From an uncultured Myxococcales bacterium (GTDB taxonomy: Bacteria; Myxococcota_A; UBA9042; DTJE01): DNA of 64,000 nt. The translations under genes were made by a program, and so were the position numbers. The stretch's first letter is position 1, and every line of letters begins with the position of its first letter. The notes under the pieces were generated by a model. It searched no databases and was not told the DNA's origin. It saw only the letters and a list, made by a program, of their open reading frames with translations. The stretch covers positions 62,001-126,000 of the forward strand of contig CAIOFV010000061.1 of assembly GCA_903857665.1 (NCBI GenBank). The letters run 5' to 3'. Shown piece after piece: positions 7,932 through 16,541 of the stretch.

Positions 7932-10001
7932 TCAATTCCCCTGCGCCGCATCCTTGCGGATGCGCACATCGACGACGGTCGCTCCATGCGGGTGGACCAG
8001 CACGGGATTCAGGTCGATTTCGCCCATCGCGGGACAGCCCGCGACGAGGTACGACACCGCGTGGACCACGCGGGCCAGCGCTTCGACGTCCGCCGGCGCC
8101 CTGCCGCGGACGCCCCGGAACAGCGCCGCGCCCTTCAGTTCGGCGATCATGTCGCGCGCCGAAGCCAGCGACACCGGCGCCAGGCGGATCGCCGTGTCCT
8201 TCAACACCTCGACCAGCACGCCGCCCAGGCCCACGACGACCAGCGGCCCGAACACCGGGTCCTGCCGGCCGCCCACGATGGCCTCGACGCCCGGGGCGGC
8301 CATGGACTGCACCAGCACGCCCTCGCCTTCCCCGAACGGCCCGAACCGCCCGGCCAGATCCGCCACCGCCGCTTCCAGCGCGGCCCGGTCGGGGATCCCC
8401 AACTGCACGCCACCCACGTCGGACTTGTGCACGGCGCGTGCGGACGCCACCTTTGCCGCCACCGGGAACGGCGGCACGTTCGACAGGTCGGCGACGGATT
8501 GCACCAGCACGCTGGGCGCCGTCGGGATGCCCGCGTCGGACAGCACCCGGAACGCCTCGTCCATCGGCATCGTGCCGTCCGGCGCGTTCGCCACCCGCGC
8601 CGACGCCGCGTCGATTCCCGCCGGCGCCGCGTCCGGCGTCGCGGTCGCCAGGGCCTGCAGGCGCACCTGGTGGTCGCGGGACACCTTCAAGGCCGCGAAG
8701 GCTTCCTCCACCGAATTGAAGTAGGTGTTCGGCTGCGCCCGTCGAACCTCGGTCAATTCGTGCTCGTCGGCCAGCAGGATCAGCGCAACCGGTTTGCCAT
8801 ACCGGTCGTTCAGTTCGTGGATCTTCGGCAGCAGGCGCCGCGACGCCTCGGTTTCGAAGGGAGGGAAATACCCGAACAGCAACAACACCGCGTCGAAGCC
8901 CGGGTCCTGCACGGCCGTTTCCAGCAGGCGCGCGTACAGGTCGAAGTCGAACACGTCGCCCAGGTCCAGCGGGTTTCCCTTGCGCATCACCTGGCGACCG
9001 GCCGCCGCCGCCAGGAACTCCGGCGAGAAGGGCGGCAACTGGAAACCGGATTCCGCCGCGCAGTCGGCGGCCACCACGGCGTGCCCGCCCGAGCGCGAGA
9101 TGACGGCGACCCTCGACCCGCGGCAGGGGGGCAGCTCGACGACCTTGCTGCGGCTGATGACGCCTTCCATCGTATGCACTCGCGTGGCGCCCGCCTGGCG
9201 CAGCATCGCGCCCAGCACGTCGTCGTCGGCCGTCAGCGCCGCCGTGTGGGAGAACGCCATCTTCGAGCCGCCCTCGGTGTGTCCCGCCTTGTGGACCAGC
9301 ACCGGCTTGCCGCAGTCCCGCAGCGCCTCGAACAGCGCGCGCCCGCGGACGATGCCCTCCAGGTACAGCACGACGGCGCGGGTCTCGGGGTCCTTGGCGT
9401 AGTAGTCGAGGTAGTCCACCTCGTCCAGGTCCATCTTGTTGCCCATGGACACGAACTTGGCCACGCCCACGTTCTGGTCGGCCATCGTCCACAGGTAGGC
9501 GAACCCCATCCCGCCCGACTGCGTCGCGATGCTGACGCCGCCGAAGCGCCACTGCGGCCGCAACGGGATGAAGATGGGCGCGAACCCGTGGGAGGGGTGG
9601 ATGATCCCCAGCCCGTTCGGGCCCGTGAAACGGATGCCGTGACGATGCGCGACCGCCTTGACCTCGGCGGCCAGCACCTCGCCCTCGCCGCCCAGTTCCG
9701 TGAACCCCGCGGACTGCACGATGGCGTACCGGATTCCCTTGCGCCCGCACTGGTCCAGCGTTTCGGCGACGGTCCGGGCGGGCGTCAGGATGACCGCCAC
9801 GTCGATGCCGTCCGGGATGTCGTCCCAGGACGTCCGGATCGTGTGGCCGAACAGTTCCACTTCCTTGCGGCCCAGCAAGTGGATGGCGCCCTTGAAGCCG
9901 AAGGTGACCAGGTTGTACAGGCTGCTCCGCGCCAGGTTCCCCGGCTCGGGGGAAACACCCGTCAGCAGGACACTGCGCGGATTGAACAACGGGCCCAGCA
10001 T
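7932..10001 (-). CDS. ADP-forming acyl-CoA synthetase (acetate--CoA ligase family)
   Basis: 689 residues. The ATG at 10001 has GGAGG eight bases upstream; the in-frame extension to 10349 lacks a site and would cross the divergent gene's promoter. The order is that of fused NDP-forming acyl-CoA synthetases: an N-terminal CoA-binding Rossmann domain (about 1-135, with GPNGLG at 127), succinyl-CoA-ligase-like flavodoxin domains (about 150-455), and a C-terminal ATP-grasp domain (about 470-689, with HKSDVGGV at 525). The phosphorylated His would be His252 in SHTAA. The enzyme interconverts acyl-CoA + ADP + Pi and acid + ATP + CoA, usually for acetate or other short acids. The acyl substrate cannot be read from sequence. 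Confidence 0.88.
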   Translation of the reverse strand: MLGPLFNPRSVLLTGVSPEPGNLARSSLYNLVTFGFKGAIHLLGRKEVELFGHTIRTSWDDIPDGIDVAVILTPARTVAETLDQCGRKGIRYAIVQSAGFTELGGEGEVLAAEVKAVAHRHGIRFTGPNGLGIIHPSHGFAPIFIPLRPQWRFGGVSIATQSGGMGFAYLWTMADQNVGVAKFVSMGNKMDLDEVDYLDYYAKDPETRAVVLYLEGIVRGRALFEALRDCGKPVLVHKAGHTEGGSKMAFSHTAALTADDDVLGAMLRQAGATRVHTMEGVISRSKVVELPPCRGSRVAVISRSGGHAVVAADCAAESGFQLPPFSPEFLAAAAGRQVMRKGNPLDLGDVFDFDLYARLLETAVQDPGFDAVLLLFGYFPPFETEASRRLLPKIHELNDRYGKPVALILLADEHELTEVRRAQPNTYFNSVEEAFAALKVSRDHQVRLQALATATPDAAPAGIDAASARVANAPDGTMPMDEAFRVLSDAGIPTAPSVLVQSVADLSNVPPFPVAAKVASARAVHKSDVGGVQLGIPDRAALEAAVADLAGRFGPFGEGEGVLVQSMAAPGVEAIVGGRQDPVFGPLVVVGLGGVLVEVLKDTAIRLAPVSLASARDMIAELKGAALFRGVRGRAPADVEALARVVHAVSYLVAGCPAMGEIDLNPVLVHPHGATVVDVRIRKDAAQGN

Positions 10002-10060
10002 GGCAACCTCCGGCATGGAATCTCGGCAGACGCTACCCGGATTGGCGTCAAACGTCCACA

Positions 10061-10089
10061 TTGACAAGCCGGCTCTTCCATGCGAACCG
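10061..10089 (+). promoter_or_regulatory. Promoter copy 1 (upstream of GT-C-like gene)
   Basis: TTGACA at 10061-10066, 17 bases, then TGC-GAACCG ending at 10089. The stretch TCCATGCGAACCG recurs at the same spacing before the paralog at 13945. This supports a duplicated promoter, although the -10 is a poor match. Confidence 0.5.
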
Positions 10090-10128
10090 ATCGGGCTGGA
10101 TTCCAGTGGATGCCCTTCCCGGACGCGG

Positions 10129-12258
10129 ATGGTGGACGTGCGACGACTGCTCCTGGCGTCCTGCGCCGCGATGTTCGCCACGATGCCCCTGGCTGTCCTG
10201 GCCGGCGGACCGAATCCGCAGGATGATCTGCCGGGCTGGCCGGTGTTCGGCCTCACCGTCCTGTTCCTGCTGGGACTGGGCTGGGCGGCCTGGGGAACGC
10301 TCGAGGACTTGCGGACGCCCAAGGTTCCGGCCGTCGGGCCCGGCGGCACCGGCCGCCCCCCCGTTCGTCATTCCCTGGCCGGCAACATCCTCTTCCTGGG
10401 TTCCCTGGTCGGCTTCATCGTGTACAGCCTCTCCCTTCTCCCCTGCGACTACCTCGACCTCTGGTACCTGCTCGACCTCGAACAGGGCCGGGGCAATCCC
10501 ATGGAACTGGTGCACCCCTTGTACCTGCCGGTGCTGGTGGCGTACCGGACCCTCCTGGGATGGGTCGGGATCGAGGGACGGATGCTGGTGCCGGTGGAAA
10601 TCCTGAACATCTGCATCGCGTCGATCGCGCACTGGCTGGTCTACCGGCTTGCCCGGAGGTTCAGTTCCGATGCGCTCGCGGGCGCTGCGGCCACCCTTGT
10701 GGCCATGGTCGGCACGGGGCCGTGGAACGCGGCGGTGAGGCCCACCCCCTACGCGTGGGGAACCCTCCTCGTCGTGCTGGTCGCCTGGATCTGCCTGGCC
10801 CCCGGAGGACTGGGTACCCGCAGCCGGGTCGCGCTGGCGGGCCTGGCCACCGGCGTCACGATGGGCATCCACCTGTCGGCGATGGCGCTGGTCCCGGCAG
10901 TGCTGGTCTGCCTGGTGGCGGAAAACCCGCGAAACCTCCGCGCGGTCGGGTCCCTCGGTTCCAGGTATCTGCGGGCCGTCATGGCAACCGTCCTCGCGGA
11001 ATACGGCATCCTCGCCAGCCTGCACGACCTCGGCGTCCAGCGCCTGCTGCTGGGCAAGGGGGAGGGCTTCGGGGCCCTGTACCGGACGCTCGAGCAGGAA
11101 CCGGGCACGGCCCTGCTCACCAGCCGCAGCCTGCTCCACCAGGTCACGATCTACTTCCAGACGCTCGGGGACTGCAACCAGGGCCTTCTGATCCTGCTCG
11201 CGGCGGCCCTGGTCGTGGCGGTCGTTCTGCACCCCCGGTCGATTCCGGGGTGGCTCCGCGAGGACCGGGTGCTGTGGATCACGGCGGCCACGATCTTCGT
11301 GGGCTTCGCGGGCTTCTTCACGCTCAACAACGCCAGGAACGGGTTCGGGTTCGCATCGCTGATCCTCGGGCCCGTCCTCCTGGCCCGGGTCGTGACCCGG
11401 ACCCGGGGGCTCGTCTGGCTGATCCTGCCGATCGCGGCAGGGCTGGTCGGGGTCGGTGTCCTGGCGATGCAGGGCTCCGCCATCACGGCCGACAACGACG
11501 CCATGTACGTCGAGACCCGGTTCCTGGGCGAGGCGCTGCGCGCCCAGGACGTCCTGGTCGTCCCGGGCTGCCCCTACATCGAACTGCTGTACCTGAAGCA
11601 CGTGAACGTCCTCGGCGTCACGGACCGGCCCATATCGGCGCACGACGAACCGTGCCGCTCGCCGATGGTGCTTGCCGATTCCTCCCTCCTGGATCGGCTG
11701 GCCTGGTACCGGAGCCGCGGCAGCCGCGTGCTCTTCACGGACGGCGACCTCGAAACCGACTTCACCAGCGACGCGTCCGGCGCCGAAAAGAGGGCGCAGG
11801 TCTTTCACGGCGCAAGTTTCCAGGCGTCGGACAGACGGGACCGGGCCCGGAAGGTGCGCGACGTGCTGCTGGAGCGCTTCACGTTGCAGCCCGGACTGTC
11901 GTCACCGCTGGATCGTGCCTACGACGAACTGGAATCCCGCGACGGTGTCGAGCCCCCGGAACTTCCCGTCGCGCCGGATGGCCCGGACGCTTCCTCGAAG
12001 GCAATCCCGGTGCGGCTCCGCGAGGTCGGCAGCAGGACGCGGAGCCTGGACATCGCCGACCTCGCGACCTACCTCCAGGCGTGGGCGGACGCGATCCCCG
12101 GGGACACGTACCTGCTGTGCGACCTGACCCAGGCCCTCTGCGCCAGGGACTCGTCCAACGACCCGAATCGCTGCCCCCGGGTTCCGGGCTGCACCCGGAA
12201 CGCCGCCCTGCGCGACCCGGCCTCCGCGAGCCCGGGTCCCGACACCTCCAGCCCCTGA
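10129..12258 (+). CDS. Multi-pass membrane protein, GT-C-like, paralog A
   Basis: 709 residues from the ATG at 10129; no strong ribosome site is visible and GTG 10132 or 10138 are alternatives. A signal-like helix (about 5-25) and a second hydrophobic segment precede about 10-12 membrane spans to about residue 460. The loop CDYLDLWYLLDLEQG after the third span carries the acidic residues expected of a GT-C first loop. The soluble C-terminus starts with DVLVVPGCP and LYLKHVNVLGVTDRP. It is very similar along its full length to the protein at 13945, and the pyruvate kinase gene lies between the two. Transfer of a lipid-linked sugar to an exported acceptor is plausible but unproven. Confidence 0.65.
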   Translation: MVDVRRLLLASCAAMFATMPLAVLAGGPNPQDDLPGWPVFGLTVLFLLGLGWAAWGTLEDLRTPKVPAVGPGGTGRPPVRHSLAGNILFLGSLVGFIVYSLSLLPCDYLDLWYLLDLEQGRGNPMELVHPLYLPVLVAYRTLLGWVGIEGRMLVPVEILNICIASIAHWLVYRLARRFSSDALAGAAATLVAMVGTGPWNAAVRPTPYAWGTLLVVLVAWICLAPGGLGTRSRVALAGLATGVTMGIHLSAMALVPAVLVCLVAENPRNLRAVGSLGSRYLRAVMATVLAEYGILASLHDLGVQRLLLGKGEGFGALYRTLEQEPGTALLTSRSLLHQVTIYFQTLGDCNQGLLILLAAALVVAVVLHPRSIPGWLREDRVLWITAATIFVGFAGFFTLNNARNGFGFASLILGPVLLARVVTRTRGLVWLILPIAAGLVGVGVLAMQGSAITADNDAMYVETRFLGEALRAQDVLVVPGCPYIELLYLKHVNVLGVTDRPISAHDEPCRSPMVLADSSLLDRLAWYRSRGSRVLFTDGDLETDFTSDASGAEKRAQVFHGASFQASDRRDRARKVRDVLLERFTLQPGLSSPLDRAYDELESRDGVEPPELPVAPDGPDASSKAIPVRLREVGSRTRSLDIADLATYLQAWADAIPGDTYLLCDLTQALCARDSSNDPNRCPRVPGCTRNAALRDPASASPGPDTSSP

Positions 12259-12314
12259 TCGCCGGCAATCCGGGACAACCGCATGCTTCTGGCCCATTCC
12301 CGCCCGCTTACACA

Positions 12315-12343
12315 TTGATTCTTGATCGCTCGACAACGATACT
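12315..12343 (+). promoter_or_regulatory. Sigma70-like promoter for pyk
   Basis: TTGATT (12315-12320), 17 bases, GATACT (12338-12343). It lies about 48 bases before the pyk start. Confidence 0.55.
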
Positions 12344-12391
12344 CCCGCGCAGGCAGCGCTCGGACGCACTCCCAACGACCTGGAGGAAGCG

Positions 12392-13861
12392 ATGAACCGG
12401 ATCGACATGAGGACCAAGATCGTGGCCACGCTGGGGCCGGCCTCGGGCACCCCGGACATGGTTCGTGCCCTGATCGAGGCGGGCGTCAGCGTGTTCCGCC
12501 TGAACTTCTCGCACTCGACCGCCCAGGCCGCGAACGAACTGATCGCGATGATCCGCGCGGCCCGCGCCGAACTGGACGTGCCGATCGCCATCATGGCCGA
12601 CATCAAGGGGCCGGCCGTCCGAGTGTACGGGTATGGGCAGGCGCTCCCGATCGAGGTCGGCGACGTGCTGACCATCGAATCCCGCCCGCCCGAGGGCATC
12701 GAGGTGCTGGTATCCCCCGAACCCGGGCGCATCTATACGAACCTCCCCGACATCGACAGCCTCTGCGTGGTGGGCCAGCACATCCTGCTGATGGACGGCT
12801 GCCTGGCCGGCGACGTGGTGGCCATCCACCCGGGAGCCGTGTCGGTGCGCATGGGCAACGCCGCAGCGCTGAGGCCGAAGGCGCACCTGACCCTCCCGAG
12901 CGTCGAGTACCCGATCCCCTTCCTGTCCGAAAAGGACATCCGCGACATCACGCTGGCCGTCGAAAGCGAGGTCGAGTACCTGGCGTTGTCGTTCGTTCGC
13001 GAGGTGACCGACATCGAGGAGGTCCGCCGCCTGATCCTCCGCTGCCGGACCGCATCGGGGCGCCAGCCCGCGACCCGCATCATCGCCAAGATCGAAAACG
13101 CCAAGGGCCTCGCCAACGCCGATTCGATCGTGGAAGCGGCAGACGGCATCATGGTGGCCCGCGGGGACCTCGGCGTGGAAGTCGCCATCGAAAAGGTCCC
13201 GATCGCCCAGAAGCGCCTGATCCGCACGGGCTACCTGGCCGCCAAGCCGGTCATCACGGCGACCCAGATGCTGGAATCGATGATCGAAAGCCCCATGCCG
13301 ACCCGCGCCGAGGCCAGCGACGTGGCGAACGCCTGCTTCGATTCGACCAGCGCCGTGATGCTGTCGGGCGAAACCGCGATCGGAAGGTACCCGTTGAAGG
13401 TCGTCGAAACGATGGTCGCCATCATCCGCGAGGTCGAGGCGAGCTACGACAACGACGCCTGCCACCGGGACATGCCGCCCGAGGTGAAGGCGGGCGACCT
13501 GCCGAACATCCTGTCCTACAACGCCGTGACGGTCGCCTACCATTGCAAGGCGGCCGCCATCGTCGTGCTGACCGAAACGGGCCACGCCGCGCGCCTGTTG
13601 TCCCGCCTGCGCCCGTGCATGCCGGTGTACGCCTTCATGAAGGACGAGCGCGTGTACCACCAGTTGGCGATGAACTGGGGCGTGTACCCTTTCCTGCTGG
13701 AAAGCCCGGAAGAAAGCCTCGACGCCCAGGTGGGCAGGACGATCGAAACGTGCAAGCGGAAGGGAGGCCTCAAGGCCGGCGACCGCGTCGTGTTCCTGGC
13801 GGGCCTGCCCCTGTCTCGGAAGGGAACCACCAACGTGATCCGCGTCGAAACGGTGGTGTGA
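12392..13861 (+). CDS. pyk: Pyruvate kinase
   Basis: 489 residues; GGAGGAAGCG precedes the ATG. It converts phosphoenolpyruvate and ADP to pyruvate and ATP. Visible motifs are the N-terminal RTKIVATLGPAS, the substrate/metal motif NFSH at about 39, MADIKGP, the catalytic Lys in KIENAKG at about 234, MVARGDLGVE at about 254 and ITATQMLESM at about 288. The C-terminal domain (about 360-489) is complete, and the length is normal for the family. It has its own promoter and lies between two unrelated membrane-protein paralogs. Confidence 0.97.
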   Translation: MNRIDMRTKIVATLGPASGTPDMVRALIEAGVSVFRLNFSHSTAQAANELIAMIRAARAELDVPIAIMADIKGPAVRVYGYGQALPIEVGDVLTIESRPPEGIEVLVSPEPGRIYTNLPDIDSLCVVGQHILLMDGCLAGDVVAIHPGAVSVRMGNAAALRPKAHLTLPSVEYPIPFLSEKDIRDITLAVESEVEYLALSFVREVTDIEEVRRLILRCRTASGRQPATRIIAKIENAKGLANADSIVEAADGIMVARGDLGVEVAIEKVPIAQKRLIRTGYLAAKPVITATQMLESMIESPMPTRAEASDVANACFDSTSAVMLSGETAIGRYPLKVVETMVAIIREVEASYDNDACHRDMPPEVKAGDLPNILSYNAVTVAYHCKAAAIVVLTETGHAARLLSRLRPCMPVYAFMKDERVYHQLAMNWGVYPFLLESPEESLDAQVGRTIETCKRKGGLKAGDRVVFLAGLPLSRKGTTNVIRVETVV

Positions 13862-13885
13862 CGCCCTCGGGCCGGCAGCCCCGCA

Positions 13886-13914
13886 TTGACAATCCTCCCT
13901 TTCCATGCGAACCG
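13886..13914 (+). promoter_or_regulatory. Promoter copy 2 (upstream of GT-C-like gene)
   Basis: TTGACA at 13886-13891, 17 bases, GAACCG at 13909-13914. It matches the element at 10061-10089 in boxes, spacing and the TTCCATGC just before the -10. Confidence 0.5.
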
Positions 13915-13944
13915 CAGGAACTGCGAACTCATCGAGGCCCCTCC

Positions 13945-16431
13945 ATGACGAGGATGCTGGGCGCACGACGGCTGCTCCTGTCAACCTGCGCGGGATTGTT
14001 CGCATTCCTGCCGTTGACCGCCCATGCCCGCAGCATCGACACCACGAATGCCGCGACGCTCCTGGCATCCCCCTCCGGAGAGGTCCCCTCCGCGATCGAG
14101 GATTACCGGCTGATCCGGTCCCAGGTGGACCAATCTGTCCGCTTCGTCTTCTGCCCGCGATCGTCCACAGAGTGCTTGGGTGTGGAACAGATCGAATTCG
14201 TCCTTTCGCCCCGGAGCGAGGATCGCCAAGGCACGGCCGACACTCCCTCGTTCCACGTGACGTTCAAGGGACCGAAGGTGGACGGGGCCCCGACACCCGC
14301 GGTACTCCCTCTGTACGCCGCGCTCCTGGACACCGTGCGACGCAACGACCCCGGGAACATCGAACTGGTCGCCTCGGTCGACCGGGGAGGAACGGGTCCC
14401 GTCCATGACGGGAAAGGTGGGCCGGGCCTGAACCTTCCGTTCCTGATCCTCGATTTCCTGTTCCTGGCCGTGTTGGGTTGGGCTGCCTGGGGAACGGTCG
14501 CGGACTTGCGGTCGCCCCCGGCGCCAGGACGTCCGGCGGCCCCCGGCCCGGCACCTGTCCGTCATGCCCTGGCGGGGGACGCGGTCTTCCTGGTTTCCCT
14601 GGCAGGCTTCATCGTGTTGTGCCTGTCGAGGATCCCTTGCGACTACCTCGATCTCTGGTACCTGTTCGATCTGGAGCAAGGCCGGCCCAACCAACTGGAA
14701 CTGGTCCACCCCTTCTACCTGCCTGTTCTGGTGGCGTTCCAAGCCCTCCTGAGGCTGTTCGGATTCGACGGAAGGATGCTGGTGCCCGTCGAGGCCCTCA
14801 ACGTCGGCGTCGCGGCAGCCGCGAACTGGCTGGTCTACCGGTTGGCGAGGCGTTTCAGCGCCGATGCGCTCGCGGCCGCGGCTGCCACCGCGGTTTCCAT
14901 GGTGGGAGCCGGGATCGGGCTGGCGGCGATCAGGCCCACGCCCTATGCCTGGGGCTACCTCTTCGTGGTCCTGGCATCGTGGATCTGCATGGCCCCCCAT
15001 GGGCTGGGTTCCCGCAGACGGGTCGCCCTGGCGGGCCTCGCCACCGGCATGGCCATGGGTTTCCACCTGTCGGCGATGGCCCTGATCCCGGTGGTTCTGG
15101 TCTGCCTGGTGGCCGAAAGCCCTCGGAACTTGCGCCCGGTCGGACTCCTCGGTGCCAGGTATCTCCGGTCCGTCACGGCAACCCTTCTGGCGGAATACGG
15201 CATGCTCGCCACGCTGCGCGACCTCGGCCTCCAGCGCATCATCGTGGGGGACGGGGACGGCTACGGAGACCTGTACCGGAAGTTCGAACAGTTTCCCGGC
15301 ACGTCGCTGCTCACGAGTGGCAGCGTGCTGACCCAGGTATCGATGTATTGCGGGAACCTCTACTACTTCGACGCAGGGCTGATGGCCTTGCTGGCGCTGG
15401 TCCTGGTCCTGGGAATCGCGCGGTATCGTCGGGCAGCGCTGCAGCGCATCCTTGCCGACCGGACGCCGTGGATCGTGGCCACGGCGGTCTTCGCGGGCTT
15501 CGCCGGGTTCTTCCTGTTCAACAACGCCCGGAACGGATTCGTCTTCGCGTCCCTGCTCCTCCTTCCGGTGATCCTGGCAATCGGGATGACGTGGGCCCCG
15601 CGGATGGTCTGGGTGATCGCGCCGATCGCAGGATGTGTCGCGGTCGCGGGCGCAATCGATCTGCAGAGCACCGGCCCCTCGGCCGACAAGGACCCGATGT
15701 ATCTCGAAACCCTGTTCCTGGACGATGCGCTGGGCGAGCAGGACGTGCTGGTCGTGCCCGGCTGCCCAAGTCCCGAACTGCTCTACCTCAAGCACCTGAA
15801 CGTCCTTGGAGTCACCGACCGACCCGCGGAATCGGGAGGCCGGAGCTGCGAGACGCCGATGGTGCTGCCGGACCCGTCCTTCCTGGATCGCCTGGCGTGG
15901 TACCGCGCTCGTGGCAGTCGCGTGTTCTACACGAACGGGAACGTCGAAACCGATTTCGGCGGCGACGCGTCAGGCGCCGAAAAGAGCGCGCAGGTGTTTC
16001 ACAGCCAAAGCTACTTGGCGCGGGACAGGAAGAACCTGGCCGACAAGGTGAACGCGATTCTGCGCCAACGGTTCACGCTGCACCCCGGACTGATGTCCCC
16101 CCAGGGTCGCCCGTATTTCGAGGTGGAGATCCGGGACGATGCCGAACCCTCGCAGGCTCCGGCCACCCCCCCCGATCCGGCGGGATCCGCCCGGGAACTC
16201 CCGGAAAGGCTCGCCGCGCTCGGCCGCCTGTCGAACCTGCTGGACATCGCGCTGCTGACCGCCTACCTGGAAAGGTGGGCGATTGCAGTCCCCGGAGATC
16301 CGTACCTGGAGTGCGACCTCGTCCAGGCCGTTTGTGCCCTCGAGCCAGCCGGCGGTGGCGACCGTCGCGTGCCGAACCCGCGGTGCACGCATCGGGCCGT
16401 CCTCATGGACGAAGCGTCCTCCAGCCACTGA
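13945..16431 (+). CDS. Multi-pass membrane protein, GT-C-like, paralog B
   Basis: 828 residues. The ATG at 13945 follows GAGG; a second ATG at 13954 is possible. The signal peptide ends near AHA (about 28). An extra periplasmic domain of about 125 residues (about 30-155) is absent from paralog A. The shared core of about 10-12 membrane spans and the soluble C-terminal domain (DVLVVPGCP, LYLKHLNVLGVTDRP) follow. The loop CDYLDLWYLFDLEQG is conserved with paralog A. Both look like recent duplicates with the gene at 3311 as a distant relative. Putative glycosyltransferase; the activity is inferred only from topology and the acidic loop. Confidence 0.65.
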   Translation: MTRMLGARRLLLSTCAGLFAFLPLTAHARSIDTTNAATLLASPSGEVPSAIEDYRLIRSQVDQSVRFVFCPRSSTECLGVEQIEFVLSPRSEDRQGTADTPSFHVTFKGPKVDGAPTPAVLPLYAALLDTVRRNDPGNIELVASVDRGGTGPVHDGKGGPGLNLPFLILDFLFLAVLGWAAWGTVADLRSPPAPGRPAAPGPAPVRHALAGDAVFLVSLAGFIVLCLSRIPCDYLDLWYLFDLEQGRPNQLELVHPFYLPVLVAFQALLRLFGFDGRMLVPVEALNVGVAAAANWLVYRLARRFSADALAAAAATAVSMVGAGIGLAAIRPTPYAWGYLFVVLASWICMAPHGLGSRRRVALAGLATGMAMGFHLSAMALIPVVLVCLVAESPRNLRPVGLLGARYLRSVTATLLAEYGMLATLRDLGLQRIIVGDGDGYGDLYRKFEQFPGTSLLTSGSVLTQVSMYCGNLYYFDAGLMALLALVLVLGIARYRRAALQRILADRTPWIVATAVFAGFAGFFLFNNARNGFVFASLLLLPVILAIGMTWAPRMVWVIAPIAGCVAVAGAIDLQSTGPSADKDPMYLETLFLDDALGEQDVLVVPGCPSPELLYLKHLNVLGVTDRPAESGGRSCETPMVLPDPSFLDRLAWYRARGSRVFYTNGNVETDFGGDASGAEKSAQVFHSQSYLARDRKNLADKVNAILRQRFTLHPGLMSPQGRPYFEVEIRDDAEPSQAPATPPDPAGSARELPERLAALGRLSNLLDIALLTAYLERWAIAVPGDPYLECDLVQAVCALEPAGGGDRRVPNPRCTHRAVLMDEASSSH

Positions 16432-16541
16432 GGATCCCCGGGGCATGAACCCGCGCCCCTTCGTCGTCGGCCTCCGGCTTGCACCCCCGACCGTCCTGGG
16501 ATAGAGGAGGTCCGGTCGTCGCGTAAACGGTGAGGTGCCCG

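Noticed and set aside
5432..8719. A 1095-codon open frame on the plus strand opposite the Cys-rich lipoprotein and acyl-CoA synthetase
   Set aside because: It is antisense to two genes with clear families and ribosome sites. It is Arg/Ala/Val-rich without motifs, as expected from third-position GC bias.
9658..10128. Upstream extension of GT-C-like paralog A
   Set aside because: It would overlap the start of the acyl-CoA synthetase and its own promoter. The signal-like segment begins at 10129.
12322..13944. A single 1369-codon frame joining pyk and paralog B
   Set aside because: The 5' part is the pyk gene in another frame; the real protein starts at 13945 behind its own promoter.
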